64,000 bases of DNA from Pseudomonas morbosilactucae (GTDB lineage Bacteria; Pseudomonadota; Gammaproteobacteria; Pseudomonadales; Pseudomonadaceae): NCBI RefSeq assembly GCF_023241715.1, contig NZ_JALQCW010000004.1:1-64000 (forward strand), written 5' to 3'. Each line of letters starts with the position of its first letter. Position 1 is the stretch's first letter. Positions 1 to 10,506 of this stretch are shown here, one piece after another. A program made the position numbers and the translations under genes. The notes below the pieces were generated by a model. That model saw only the letters and a program-made list of their open reading frames with translations. It was not told the DNA's origin and made no database searches.

Positions 1-846
1 GCCGAAGCGGTCGGAGATCGTCGCCACGCCGAAGCCCCACAGCACCCAGGCGCCGCCCAGGCAACTCATCACCGTGCCCATGCTCGCCGGGCTGTAACCG
101 CGGACCTTGACCAGAAAGGTCGGGGTGAAAGAGATCAGGATCACGAACCAGGTGAGGAACACGCAGCTGATCAGGGTGCAGAGCACGATGTTGCGGCTCT
201 TTAGCAGCGCCAGGCGATTCACTGGGGGTTGGCTGCGGTCAGTGGTGGCGGGGGCCAGCGGTGCATCGTTGCGCACATAGCGCCAGATCAGCAGAGCAAT
301 CAGCAGCCCGGGGATCAGGGAGACGATAAAGGCGTGGCGCCAACCATAGGCTTCGGCCAGGGCGATCAACACCGGCGGCCCGATCACCGCCCCCAGCAGC
401 CCGGCCGCCGACCCTTGCAGCAAGCCCATGTTCAGGCCTCGGCGATGGGGCGATGAGGCTTCCACCATCAAGGATTGCGAGAGCGGCAGGATCGGCCCTT
501 CGGCCAGGCCCATGATGCCGCGGAACAGCAGCAGGCTGAAAAACCCGGTGACCAGCCCCGACAGCGCCGAGCACAGGGAAAACAGGATCACCGCGATGAT
601 CAGCAGCGGCTTGCGTTTGCCGCGCCGGTCCGACCAGGCCCCGACCAGCGCACCGGACACTGCCCAGGCCAGGGCCAGGACCGACGACAGCATGCCCAGG
701 TGGCTGTTGCTCAGTTGCAGCTCGTCAGCCATGAACGGAAACAGGAAGGACAGGGCCAGGCGATCGAAAAAGACGAAGCCGAACGTCAGGAACAGCACGC
801 CCAGCAGGATGTTCTCGTAACCGGCTTTATTGTTGTTGTAAGCCAT
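1..846 (-). CDS. MFS transporter, 3' end cut by window edge
   Basis: The frame runs open from the ATG at 846 to the window edge (282 codons), so the C-terminal third is missing. The protein starts MAYNNNKAGYENILLG, has a long hydrophobic first helix, and carries the MFS signature between helices 2 and 3 (GAWSDRRGKRKPLL, about residues 68-81). Further helices follow in the usual spacing. The style is that of the anion/cation and metabolite:proton symporter branches that take up organic acids. It is followed after 39 bases of leader-side spacing by the cupin gene's end at 886, upstream in transcription order is 886-1419, so the two are probably co-transcribed and share a substrate. The substrate is not visible from sequence. 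Confidence 0.85.
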   Translation of the reverse strand, partial: MAYNNNKAGYENILLGVLFLTFGFVFFDRLALSFLFPFMADELQLSNSHLGMLSSVLALAWAVSGALVGAWSDRRGKRKPLLIIAVILFSLCSALSGLVTGFFSLLLFRGIMGLAEGPILPLSQSLMVEASSPHRRGLNMGLLQGSAAGLLGAVIGPPVLIALAEAYGWRHAFIVSLIPGLLIALLIWRYVRNDAPLAPATTDRSQPPVNRLALLKSRNIVLCTLISCVFLTWFVILISFTPTFLVKVRGYSPASMGTVMSCLGGAWVLWGFGVATISDRFG

Positions 847-885
847 GGTCGTTCTCCGCGAGAGGGGCAGGTGAAAGTCGCAAAC

Positions 886-1419
886 TCAGCGAAACAGGGT
901 GTCGATGTAGGCCGCACCGAGGCCGACCTTTTCGTAGTGCGCGCGGCACAGGGCGATGTAGGAATGCACGTCGAAATAACCCTCCGGCTCGCCTTGCTCG
1001 TCGAGCCAGATCAGCGGGCCCTTGACGATGAAAAACGCGCGCATCGGTTGCTCGTGCTCGTAGGCCACCAAGGTGTGGCCTTCGCCCGGGGTCTCGTAGA
1101 CGAAGTCGCCGGCGGTGGCGGTCCAGTCATGCTCCAGGTAGCCCCACTTGCCGGACAGGGTGTAGGCGAACACTTCGTGGGGGTGGTAATGGCGGTTCAC
1201 CAGCCCGGCGCTGCTGGCCATCAAGATGTCGCACCAGCGGTTCTCGCTGGGCGAGATCCACAGCGGCCGCGAGGACACGGTGTCGGTGAAGGGCACGTAC
1301 AGCTTCAGGTCGTCGCTGGCGGCATTGGGCAGGTAGACCTCGGGCTTGGCGTCCGGCTTGAAGCAGTTGGCAATCGGTTGCAGGTCTTTCCAGAATTCAC
1401 GGCGGGGGGCTTCGGGCAT
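886..1419 (-). CDS. Cupin dioxygenase, 2,4'-dihydroxyacetophenone dioxygenase-like
   Basis: A 177-residue cupin. Residues 75-100 hold the metal-binding first cupin motif (NRHYHPHEVFAYTLSG), and the second motif lies near YETPGEGHTLVAYE, which supply the His and Glu ligands of a mononuclear metal site. The closest family by pattern is the 2,4'-dihydroxyacetophenone dioxygenase/ChrR-like cupin group, which cleaves C-C bonds of hydroxylated aryl ketones; this specificity is inference. No signal peptide is seen, so it is cytoplasmic. It leads the MFS gene at 1-846 and is transcribed away from the AraC regulator at 1705. Two direct repeats at 1489-1518 in the shared upstream region fit an AraC operator. 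Confidence 0.75.
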   Translation of the reverse strand: MPEAPRREFWKDLQPIANCFKPDAKPEVYLPNAASDDLKLYVPFTDTVSSRPLWISPSENRWCDILMASSAGLVNRHYHPHEVFAYTLSGKWGYLEHDWTATAGDFVYETPGEGHTLVAYEHEQPMRAFFIVKGPLIWLDEQGEPEGYFDVHSYIALCRAHYEKVGLGAAYIDTLFR

Positions 1420-1488
1420 GGTCGGCCTCTTTGTTGTGGGGGGAGTCGAGGCGACTTTAGGCGTGGCGAGGGGGCGGGGTTTTATCGA

Positions 1489-1518
1489 ATCGGACGGGAT
1501 TGTTGACTGGATCGGACG
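1489..1518. promoter_or_regulatory. Direct repeat pair, candidate AraC-family operator
   Basis: The octamer ATCGGACG occurs at 1489-1496 and again at 1511-1518, exactly 22 bp apart start to start, inside longer related words (GAATCGGACGGG and GGATCGGACGAGG). Two direct repeats about two helical turns apart are the classic layout of an AraC/XylS operator. It sits 70-100 bp upstream of the cupin start at 1419 and between it and the AraC gene. Confidence 0.5.
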
Positions 1519-1704
1519 AGGTTTTTTCTACAGGCGCCTGGCACGATTCTTACCCAGACGAGCGGCCCGGAGCGGCAACGTTTCAAGTTGACAGGGCCTA
1601 ATATTCATATGTTAATGAATCGCTCCGGCCGCCCTGTGGCGCGGCCTCGGTATCCGGTCAGGGCCTTGCTGGCCGGGAACTTCCAGCCCATGAGAAGAAT
1701 AAAA

Positions 1705-2682
1705 ATGTCTCCATGCGCCTTGCTCGAAACCCGGCATGCCTGCACCCAAAGCATCGCCCCGGATCAACGGCTGGCCTTCTGGGAGGACTACAACGCCTCC
1801 ACGCTGGTCGGCCTCAAATGCAGCTCATTTTGTGAAAGCGGTTTTGCTGCCAGCCAGGACAACCTGCAACTGGAGGGCATGCGCCTGGCGCATATCCAGG
1901 GCAACGAGCACGTGGTCGAGCGGGACAGCTCGATGATCCGCACGGTGCCCAAGGAGTCGGTGTTCGTGTCCTTTGTCACCGGCAGCGCTTCGTTTTTCTA
2001 TCAGGATGGCGGCTGCCAGTTGCTCGAGCCCGGCGAGGTGATTGTCTACCGCACCGACAAGCCTTACCTGTTCGGTTTCTCCGGGCCGATGCGCCAGTTC
2101 ATTTTCGACATTCCCCAGGCGTTGTTCGCCGAGCGCTGCCTCAAGCGTTTCGATCGTCCGTTGAAGATTGGTGGGCAAAGCGGTGTACAGCGTTTGTTGC
2201 TGCGCACACTGGGCGAGCGCACCCGTGGGTTTTTCCAGCAGCCGTTGAGCCAGGACGCGGAGTGTTATCAAAACCAGTCGTTCGAGCTGTTGGGCAGCCT
2301 GATCGCTGGGCAGGTGGGCGAGCGACGGATCAATGCCTTGAGCGCCTCTTACCTGTTGGCGGCCAAGCAGTGCATCAACGAGCAGTTGGCCGACCCGGAC
2401 CTGAGCTGCGAGCGGGTGGCCGCGCAAACCGGGATTTCACCCCGGCACCTGAGCCGTCTGTTCGCCCTGGAAGATACCCAGCCCAGCCGCTTTATCCTGG
2501 AAAAACGCCTGCAGCAGGCCCATGACCTGCTGAGCAGCCCACGGGGCCTGGGCCTGGATATCGGCGAAATCGCCTACCGCCATGGCTTCACCAGCCAGGC
2601 TCACTTTGCCAGGGCGTTCAAGGCCCATTTCCGCCAGACACCCAGCGAAGTAAGGGCGCTGTTGCCGTTGTCGGGTCAGTGA
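1705..2682 (+). CDS. AraC-family transcriptional regulator
   Basis: A 325-residue regulator with an N-terminal effector-binding half (FeaR/XylS-like AraC_binding_2 type) and a C-terminal double helix-turn-helix (from about residue 225, including DLSCERVAAQTGISPRHLSRLF, then IGEIAYRHGFTSQAHFARAF and the closing FRQTPSEVR motif). The ATG at 1705 is preferred over in-frame starts at 1588 or 1690 because an AGAAGAA ribosome site lies 5-11 bases before it. It faces the cupin-MFS pair at 1-1419 and probably activates it through the direct repeats at 1489-1518. The inducer is unknown; an aryl ketone or related acid is a guess from the neighbours. Confidence 0.85.
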   Translation: MSPCALLETRHACTQSIAPDQRLAFWEDYNASTLVGLKCSSFCESGFAASQDNLQLEGMRLAHIQGNEHVVERDSSMIRTVPKESVFVSFVTGSASFFYQDGGCQLLEPGEVIVYRTDKPYLFGFSGPMRQFIFDIPQALFAERCLKRFDRPLKIGGQSGVQRLLLRTLGERTRGFFQQPLSQDAECYQNQSFELLGSLIAGQVGERRINALSASYLLAAKQCINEQLADPDLSCERVAAQTGISPRHLSRLFALEDTQPSRFILEKRLQQAHDLLSSPRGLGLDIGEIAYRHGFTSQAHFARAFKAHFRQTPSEVRALLPLSGQ

Positions 2683-2710
2683 TGTCAGGGGAGGGCGGTG
2701 CTCGATCCGC

Positions 2711-3292
2711 TCAGGAATGCTCGATCACCATCACCGCCGTGGTGTCTGCCTCAAGGGCCTCGAACACGTGGGGCACGTTCGCCAGGTAGCTGATGTAGTC
2801 GCCCGCGTGCAGCAGCACAGGCCCGCTGGCCGGGCCGATATGGGCGCTGCCGGTGCACAGCACCACGTGCTCCACCGTGCCGGGTGGGTGGGGCTGAGAC
2901 AGGCGCACTTCGCCGGGCTGCACCTTGAGTCGGTAAATATCGCGCTGGATCCCAACCGGGCAGTCCGCAAGCAGCGTCGCGGCATAACGGGCGGTTTCGG
3001 AATAGCGGGTCAGGCCTTCGTTGGCGCGGATCACCCGCAGGGGCTGCTGGGGTTGCTCGAAGAACCGAGTGACCTGCAAGCCCATGGCGGTGGCCAGCGA
3101 CCACAAGGTTTCGATACTGGGATTACCGATCCCCGACTCCAACTGGGACAAGGTTGATTTCGCCACCCCGGCGCGTTTCGCCAATTCAGTCAACGAAAGC
3201 CCGGCTGACAGGCGCTCGTGCTTGATCGACAGGGCCAGCAGGTCAATTCGGCTGGGGTTGTTGCTTGCCTGGTTGTTCGTTATATCGGTCAT
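2711..3292 (-). CDS. XRE-family regulator with C-terminal cupin sensor
   Basis: A 193-residue protein. Residues 18-75 form an XRE/Cro helix-turn-helix (LSLTELAKRAGVAKSTLSQLE), and residues 110-193 form a small cupin (about QPHPPGTVEHVVLCTG to YISYLANVPHVFEAL). This is the usual architecture of HTH-cupin regulators that bind small metabolites in the cupin pocket. It is divergent from the EamA exporter at 3448, and regulator/EamA pairs of this kind are common, so control of that exporter is likely. The short shared intergenic region has a TTGACG hexamer at 3320-3325. Confidence 0.85.
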   Translation of the reverse strand: MTDITNNQASNNPSRIDLLALSIKHERLSAGLSLTELAKRAGVAKSTLSQLESGIGNPSIETLWSLATAMGLQVTRFFEQPQQPLRVIRANEGLTRYSETARYAATLLADCPVGIQRDIYRLKVQPGEVRLSQPHPPGTVEHVVLCTGSAHIGPASGPVLLHAGDYISYLANVPHVFEALEADTTAVMVIEHS

Positions 3293-3447
3293 TTGTTTGT
3301 TAAATCATCCGATTCTGGGTTGACGCTCTGATACGGCGTGTTCAGTATAGTGACTAATTGTTCATTATAAAATTCGTGTTGCCCGGTGCCAGCCAACGAA
3401 AGAGGGCGGCGGTCAGGGCAATGCCAGCCGCAAGGAAGCCGTACCTG

Positions 3448-4344
3448 ATGCAGCCGCAAACCCGTGGGACAGTGGAAATGATTTCGGCCATGGTGATCTC
3501 TGGCACGGTGGGCTGGTTCGTCGTTATGTCGGGCCAGAGCCCGGAGGCGGTGGTGTTCTGGCGCTGCGTGTTTGGCGCCATGGCGATGCTGGTGGCATGC
3601 CTGGCACTCGGCGTGCTGCGTCGCTCGTTGATCAGCCCCCGGCAACTCCTGTTGGCCTGCCTGGGCGGGGTCGCGTTGATCCTCAACTGGGTGCTGCTGT
3701 TCAGTGCCTACCGCCATTCCACGATTGCCATCGCCACTGTGGTCTACCACGTCCAGCCCTTTATGCTGGTCGGCCTGGGCGTACTGTTTTTCGCCGAGCG
3801 CTTGAGCGCGGTCAAGGTGGGTTGGTTGCTGCTGGCTTTCTCCGGCCTGCTGTTGATCGTGTCGGCCAAGGGCAGTGGGCAGGCTAACGGTTCCGATTAC
3901 TTGTTGGGGGTCGGCCTGGCCTTGGCGTCGGCCTTTTTCTATGCGCTGGCGGCAGCGATAACCAAGCGTCTCAAGGAGCTGCCTGCGCACCTGATCGTGC
4001 TGATCCAAATGCTGGTGGGGGTTCTGGTCCTGGCGCCTTTTGTGGACTTCTCGGCGGTCGGGTCCCGCACAGAGGCCTGGACTTACCTGATCATTATCGG
4101 CGTGGTGCACACCGGGCTGATGTCGACCCTGCTGTACAGCGCCATCCAGAAAATCCCCACGGCACTGGTAGGGGCGCTGTCGTTCATCTATCCGATCGTT
4201 GCCATCCTGGTGGATTGGCTGGCGTTCGCCCACCCACTCGGCGTTCTGCAAATGGTGGGCGCGAGCGCCATCCTGTTGGCGGCGGCCGGCATGAACTTCG
4301 GTTGGTCGCTGGGCAGTGCCAAGCGTGTGGAGGTGAATGAGTGA
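3448..4344 (+). CDS. EamA (DMT superfamily) transporter
   Basis: A ten-helix drug/metabolite exporter of 298 residues made of two EamA repeats (first about residues 1-135, second about 150-285), with the repeat marker seen in both halves (WRCVFGAMAMLVACL, then the region ending AFAHPLGVLQMVGASAILL). The ATG at 3448 is chosen because AAGGAAG at 3432-3438 is a good ribosome site; a TTG at 3358 and an ATG at 3421 are in frame but give an odd charged N-terminus. It probably exports an amino acid or small metabolite and is controlled by the divergent HTH-cupin protein. Confidence 0.85.
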   Translation: MQPQTRGTVEMISAMVISGTVGWFVVMSGQSPEAVVFWRCVFGAMAMLVACLALGVLRRSLISPRQLLLACLGGVALILNWVLLFSAYRHSTIAIATVVYHVQPFMLVGLGVLFFAERLSAVKVGWLLLAFSGLLLIVSAKGSGQANGSDYLLGVGLALASAFFYALAAAITKRLKELPAHLIVLIQMLVGVLVLAPFVDFSAVGSRTEAWTYLIIIGVVHTGLMSTLLYSAIQKIPTALVGALSFIYPIVAILVDWLAFAHPLGVLQMVGASAILLAAAGMNFGWSLGSAKRVEVNE

Positions 4345-4462
4345 GCTTCCAGAGGGGAGACTTTTAGTGGGCTTAGCGGGCCAGTCGTGGTTACCGCATT
4401 CAATAGGCGTCGTAGTGAGCCGCAGCGACCAGCCAATGCCGTAAGCCCCTGGCGGTGCTCTG

Positions 4463-4492
4463 GAGCCCCCATGCAAAGGGTGCATGGGGCTC
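4463..4492. terminator. Hairpin between convergent EamA and AKR genes
   Basis: GAGCCCC-CATGCA and TGCATG-GGGCTC form a 12-bp stem with one bulged C around a 5-base loop, ending CTCTT. It lies between the ends of the convergent genes at 4344 and 4561 and could stop transcription from either side. Confidence 0.5.
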
Positions 4493-4560
4493 TTGCAGAT
4501 AGCACGTACGAACAGGGCCGTATTGTTGCTCAAGGTGATGGCTGGAGGGGCCGGCAATCC

Positions 4561-5652
<1,092 letters not shown>

Positions 5653-5733
5653 TTATCTTGGGTGCCAGGATCTGCACTGCGCGCGCCCAGCACTGCGACG
5701 GTATCAACGGCGTGGTCCACCAGGAGAGTTCCC

Positions 5734-6648
5734 TTGAAGGTCACGTCTGTTCCCGAGATGACGTCGGTAGAGAGCCTCGACTCTTACCCGGCAGGCCAAA
5801 AAACCAGAACCACCAGCGGCCCGGCCTGGAGACAGGTGCGGCTGTCCGTTTTTTCCCTTGCCGATGCCGCGGCGACCTTCGAGATGCCGACCGTGGCAGA
5901 GCCGCTCATCGTCTGGGTAACCGCCGGTGAAGCGCAAACCCAAGAACGCGATAATGATGGCCCATGGCTGACCAGCCGGATAAAACCGGGCTCGCTGTTT
6001 GTGACTGCCGCCGGCGCGCCTTATGAGTTTGGCTGGAGGCGCTTAAGCGAGGTGCCGCTGGAAGTGGTGATGGTGCTACTGGATCTGGCGTTGTTTGAAC
6101 AGGCGCTTCGGGACATCCATGGTGCCAACGCCGCCTTTGCCATGCTTCAGGATGTGTCTGCCGCTGAAGACTTGGCGCTGGTCCACCTGCTCCAGTGCCT
6201 GCGCAGTGAGGCAGAGCGCGACGACGCCAGCGCTCTGTTCACCCAGGGCCTGGCCCAGGCCGTTTGCGTGCACCTGGCCCGTCACTATGTCGAACTCGAT
6301 CCGGGCTCATGCAAAACGGCGCCGTCGCTTCCGGCCTTCAAACTACGCCGTATCACCCGCTGGATGGCCGAGAACCTGGCGCAGGAGTTCAGCCTGGGAG
6401 CCCTGGCAGAGCAAGCGGGCATGAGCGAGTACCACTTCAACAGGCTGTTCAAACGCGCCGTCGGCCTTCCGCCCTCGCAGTATCAAATCAAGCTGAGAAT
6501 GAGCGAGGCGCGTCGCTTGCTAAGGGAAACCGAAATGACGGTGGTGACCGTGGCGAACGAGGTTGGTTACACCAACCCCAGCCACTTCTCGCGTATTTTC
6601 CGCAAAGATACCGGCTTTTCCCCCAGTGACTATCGGCGACAACGTTAA
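5734..6648 (+). CDS. AraC-family regulator with cupin-type N-terminus
   Basis: About 304 residues: an N-terminal AraC ligand-binding half (cupin_6 type, with the RIKPGSLFVTAAGAPYEF strand region) and a C-terminal AraC DNA-binding domain (EFSLGALAEQAGMSEYHFNRLFKRAVG, then TVVTVANEVGYTNPSHFSRIFRK and GFSPSDYR). Start choice: a TTG at 5734 follows AGGAGAG at 5722-5728 with good spacing; ATG 5758 has no clear ribosome site. Upstream in-frame starts would give an unusual hydrophobic extension. It faces the AKR at 4561-5547. Such AraC/AKR pairs usually sense an aldehyde or quinone; that is inference here. Confidence 0.8.
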   Translation: MKVTSVPEMTSVESLDSYPAGQKTRTTSGPAWRQVRLSVFSLADAAATFEMPTVAEPLIVWVTAGEAQTQERDNDGPWLTSRIKPGSLFVTAAGAPYEFGWRRLSEVPLEVVMVLLDLALFEQALRDIHGANAAFAMLQDVSAAEDLALVHLLQCLRSEAERDDASALFTQGLAQAVCVHLARHYVELDPGSCKTAPSLPAFKLRRITRWMAENLAQEFSLGALAEQAGMSEYHFNRLFKRAVGLPPSQYQIKLRMSEARRLLRETEMTVVTVANEVGYTNPSHFSRIFRKDTGFSPSDYRRQR

Positions 6649-6659
6649 AGGCCATAGCG

Positions 6660-6681
6660 CCCCGACCAAGCGGGGTCGGGG
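6660..6681. terminator. GC-rich hairpin after AraC gene
   Basis: CCCCGACC at 6660-6667 pairs perfectly with GGTCGGGG at 6674-6681 around AAGCGG. It starts 11 bases past the AraC stop. There is no clear T run, so strength is uncertain. Confidence 0.4.
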
Positions 6682-6808
6682 TAGGGGGGCTGTCCCTTAT
6701 AAGGCGTGCCGATCTGCCTGGGGGCGCCGTTGGCAATGATTTCAAATTGTATCGTTCCTTCGGACGCTCGGCGCCCATGCCACTGGCTACGTGGCTTTGC
6801 GCCTATTC

Positions 6809-6823
6809 ATGAGCAGCGCTCAT
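6809..6823. promoter_or_regulatory. LysR-type palindrome (site I) before ABM/RND operon
   Basis: ATGAGC-AGC-GCTCAT, perfect 6-bp arms, giving the LysR T-N11-A form. It lies 84 bp before the ABM gene start and matches the palindromes at 12566, 17773 and 17828. Confidence 0.55.
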
Positions 6824-6906
6824 ATGCGTATGTTGACTGAGTGCCGTAGTCGCCTTGTCGGGCCATCGCTAGATTCGCGCTAAGCCAATTTCAGCAGGAT
6901 CCGCCG

Positions 6907-7218
6907 ATGGCGATCGAATGCGTCAACACCATTGAAATACGTCTCTTCGAGGCCCTTGATTCGACGTTTACGGAGAGCATCGAGGCATGCACCGGAAGGC
7001 TTCAAGAGGCGCCTGGATGCCTCGATTACACCCTGAGCCGAAGCACGCGAGAGGCCGGTCTTTGGTGGCTGACCGGCTACTGGGACAGCGAAGCTCGAAT
7101 GACCGAATCCTTTGAGAGCGTGCCGATGGCGCAGTTGCTCAACTGCCTGATCGAAGCGGGCGCACGCCTGAGTTTTGGCAGCTTTGTTGCCCTGACGGCC
7201 ACCGCTCAAGGCAATTGA
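6907..7218 (+). CDS. Antibiotic-biosynthesis-monooxygenase (ABM) fold protein
   Basis: A 103-residue protein with the dimeric alpha/beta-barrel pattern of the ABM superfamily: a strand-rich start (AIECVNTIEIRLFEA), a helix rich in acidic residues, and the CLDYTLSRS...GLWWLTGYWDSEARM strand-helix segment where a substrate pocket usually forms. Relatives act as small quinol or aldehyde-scavenging monooxygenases, or only bind such compounds. It is the first gene of a set with the RND pump (105-bp gap), downstream of palindrome site I, which suggests a role in handling the same toxic compound that the pump exports. Catalytic activity is not proven by the sequence. Confidence 0.7.
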   Translation: MAIECVNTIEIRLFEALDSTFTESIEACTGRLQEAPGCLDYTLSRSTREAGLWWLTGYWDSEARMTESFESVPMAQLLNCLIEAGARLSFGSFVALTATAQGN

Positions 7219-7323
7219 CCCCCTCACCCCCGCCTTCATGCACATCGACGTTGCCTTGGGGCACGCCCAGTCGAAGCGCTGAAGCGAATTCAACTTTTGT
7301 CGATCAAGTGACCGGAGCCATCA

Positions 7324-10300
7324 GTGCTGATACGGACCGTGATGCTGGCCTTGCGCCGCCCCTATACTTTTGTCGTGATGGCATTGCTCGTCTTGATCGT
7401 CGGCCCCTTAACGGCCTCGCGCACACCGACTGACATTTTTCCGGACATTCGAATCCCGGTGATTGCCGTGGCCTGGCAGTACACCGGGCTGCCACCGGAC
7501 CAGATGGCGGGGCGCATCTCCACGGTTTTCCAGCGCTTGCTCACCGCGTCGGTCAATGACATCGAGCACATCGAGTCCAACACTTATCCGGGCGTGGGGG
7601 TGGTCAAGATCTTCTTCCAGCCCGGCGTCGACATTGCGGTGGCCAACGCGCAGATCACCGCGGCCTCGCAAGTCGCGTTGCGGCAGATGCCGGCGGGTAT
7701 CCAGCCGCCGGTGATCCTCAATTACAACGCCGCCACGGTGCCGATCCTGCAACTGGCGCTGTCGGGGGAGGGTTTGTCGGAACAGCAGCTCTTCGACCTG
7801 GGCATGAACACCGTGCGCACGCCCCTGATTACCGTGCCCGGCGTGGTGATGCCCCTGCCTTACGGTGGCAAGCAGCGCCAGGTGCAGATCGACGTCAACC
7901 CAGAGGCGCTGCAGGCCCGGGGGCTCTCGGCCCAGGATGTTTCCGCAGCCCTGGCGGCGCACAATATCCTGGTGCCGATTGGCACCCAAAAGCTCGGCGA
8001 GCTGGAGTACACCTTGCAGCTCAATGGGGCGCCTTCAGCGATCGACGAACTGGGACTGATCCCGGTCAAAGTGGTAAACGGCAGCACGGTCTATCTCCGT
8101 GACGTCGCCGATGTGCATGACGGCAATGCGCCGCAAACCAACATTGTCCACGTTGACGGCAGCCGTTCGGTTTTGATGTCGGTGCTCAAGAACGGGTCCG
8201 CCTCGACGTTGGCCATTGTCGACGGCATTCGGGCGCAGATCGAAGCCCTCAAGCCGGGTTGGCCCGAAGCGCTGAAGGTGCAGCCGATCAACGACCAATC
8301 ACTGTTCGTCCGGGCGGCGATCAAGGGTGTGGTGCTGGAGGGCGCGATTGCGGCTGCGCTGACCAGCGTGATGATCCTGCTGTTCCTCGGCAGTTTGCGG
8401 TCGACCGTGATCATTGCGGTGTCGATTCCGCTGGCGATCCTGGGCTCGTTGATCATCCTCGCGGCCTTGGGTGAAACCCTCAACCTCATGACCCTGGGAG
8501 GCCTGGCATTGGCCATCGGCATCCTGGTGGACGATGCCACGGTGACCATCGAGAACGTTAATTGGCACCTGGAGCAGGGCAAGGACGTCGAGACTGCGAT
8601 CGTGGATGGCGCCCGCCAGATCGTCACCCCGGCGTTCGTGTCGTTGCTGTGCATCTGTATTGCGTTCGTTCCGATGTTCTTTCTCGAAGGTGTTTCACGC
8701 TATCTGTTCGTGCCCATGGCCGAAGCGGTGATCTTTGCCATGATCTGTTCCTTCATCTTGTCGAGGACGCTGGTACCGACCCTGGCCAAGTACCTGCTGC
8801 AGCCGCACTCCCTGCACAGCGCGCCGCAAGCGACCTCACGCAACCCGTTGGTGCGCCTGCAGAAGGGCTTCGAGCTCCGTTTCGAGCGCTTGCGCCAGCG
8901 CTATCAGCAGGTGCTCGAAGGCGCATTGCGCCGGCGCAAAGTCTTCCTTGCGGGTTTTATGGCGGTGGTGATGCTGTCGTTCGGGCTGGTGCCCTTTATT
9001 GGCAGTAACTTTTTCCCCACGGTGGATTCTGGACAGGTGCTGATGCATGTGCGGGTGCCGGTGGGCACTCGCGTGGAAGAGACCGCCTCGCGCTTTGCGC
9101 AGATAGAGGAGGCAATACGCAGCATCATTCCTGCCGAGGAGATCACCACCCTGGTCGACAACATCGGCCTGCCACCCAGCAACATCAACCTGACCTACAA
9201 CAACACTGGGGTTATGGGGTCCCAGGATGGCGACTTTCAAATCGCCCTGCGCGCCGGCCACCAGCCCACCGCCGACTACGTAAAGAAGCTGCGTGAGTTG
9301 TTGCCTGAGCGCTTCCCGGACAGCACCTTTTCCTTTCCTCCGGCGGACATCGTCAGCCAGATTCTCAACTTCGGTGCCCCGGCGCCCATTGATATCCAGG
9401 TGCGCGGCAACAACGTCGAAGCCAACTTCGCCTACGCACAGCAGTTGCTCAAGCGCCTGCGCACGGTGCCGGGCCTGGCCGATGCACGAATCCTGCAATC
9501 GAACAGGGCGCCGGTGTTCAATGTTGACCTCGACCGCACCCAGGCCCAGTTGCTCAATTTAACCACCCGCGATGTCACCAATAGCCTGGTCGTCAACCTT
9601 GCGGGCAGCAGCCAGGTGGCCCCCACTTACTGGCTCAACCCCGCCAATGGCGTGAGCTATCCGATCGTGCTGCAGACGCCGCAGTCAAAGCTGGACTCCT
9701 TGTCGGCGCTGGCCAACCTGCCGGTCGGCAACGGCAGCAGCGTGAACGTGACGACGCTCGGCGCGGTGGCGGACTTTGAACGCACCACCGGCAGCGGCAT
9801 GGTCAGCCAATACAACGTCCAGCCGATGGTGCAGGTCCATGCGGCCACCCAAGACCGTGACCTGGGCGCCGTGGCTAAAGATATCCGCCAGATCATCGGG
9901 CAAATGGCCGATGAGTTGCCGCGTGGCAGCACGGTCCACCTGATGGGCCAGGTGCAAACCATGGAGCGGGCGTTTTCTGGCCTGCTGTACGGCCTGCTCG
10001 GCGCCGTGGTGCTGATCTACCTGTTGATCGTGGTCAACTTTCAATCCTGGGTCGACCGGCGGTGATCGTTTCCGGCCTGTCCGCTGCCCTTGCGGGAATC
10101 GTCTGGATGCTCTTCGCCACCGGCACCACGTTATCGGTGCCAGCGTTGACCGGGGCGATCATGTGCATGGGCGTGGCCACTGCCAACAGTGTGCTGGTGA
10201 TCAGTTTTGCCCGTGAGCGCCTGCAGGCACTGGGTGATGCCAGCGCCGCCGCGCTCGAGGCCGGCATCGCGCGCCTGCGGCCAGTGCTGATGACCGCATT

Positions 10301-10505
10301 GGCAATGATCCTCGGCATGCTGCCCATGGCCTTGGGCATGGGCGAGGGGGGCGAGCAGAACGCCCCTCTGGGCCGCGCCGTGATCGGCGGCCTGCTGTTC
10401 GCCACTGTCGCGACCCTGTTGTTTGTCCCGGTGCTTTTCAGCCTGGCGCACCGCAATGATTTCCGTACTGAACCCAAGCAGCACCTTGTTCCTGGAGCCC
10501 TCTGA
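7324..10505 (+). pseudogene. RND efflux pump inner-membrane subunit, one-base frameshift
   Basis: An HAE1-type RND pump of about 1060 residues once the frame is repaired. The first frame (7324-10065, GTG start behind GGAG at 7313) covers helix 1, both large periplasmic loops and most of the second membrane half. The proton-relay Asp pair is at residues 403-404 (ILVDDATVTIEN). At 10054-10058 the frame reads GAC-CG where the family pattern WVDP-x-VIVSGL needs GAC-CCG, so one C is missing. The frame then closes after WVDRR, and the rest (10062-10505: GLSAALAGIVWML to LFVPVLFSLAHRN) lies in the next frame. As written, the last two or three helices are lost and the pump should be dead. A sequencing error in the C run is equally possible. 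The adaptor gene follows at once. Confidence 0.85.
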
Positions 10506-10506
10506 T

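Noticed and set aside
475..1506. A 343-codon plus-strand frame across the MFS and cupin genes
   Set aside because: Antisense shadow; both minus-strand genes have clear family motifs.
3320..3351. Consensus-like promoter between the XRE regulator and EamA gene
   Set aside because: TTGACG is good, but TATAGT is 20 bases away and the 17-base alternative CAGTAT is poor; not strong enough to list as a feature.
3289..4557. A 422-codon minus-strand frame opposite the EamA gene
   Set aside because: Rich in Gln, His, Arg and Asp with no hydrophobic core or motif; the plus-strand EamA transporter explains the DNA.
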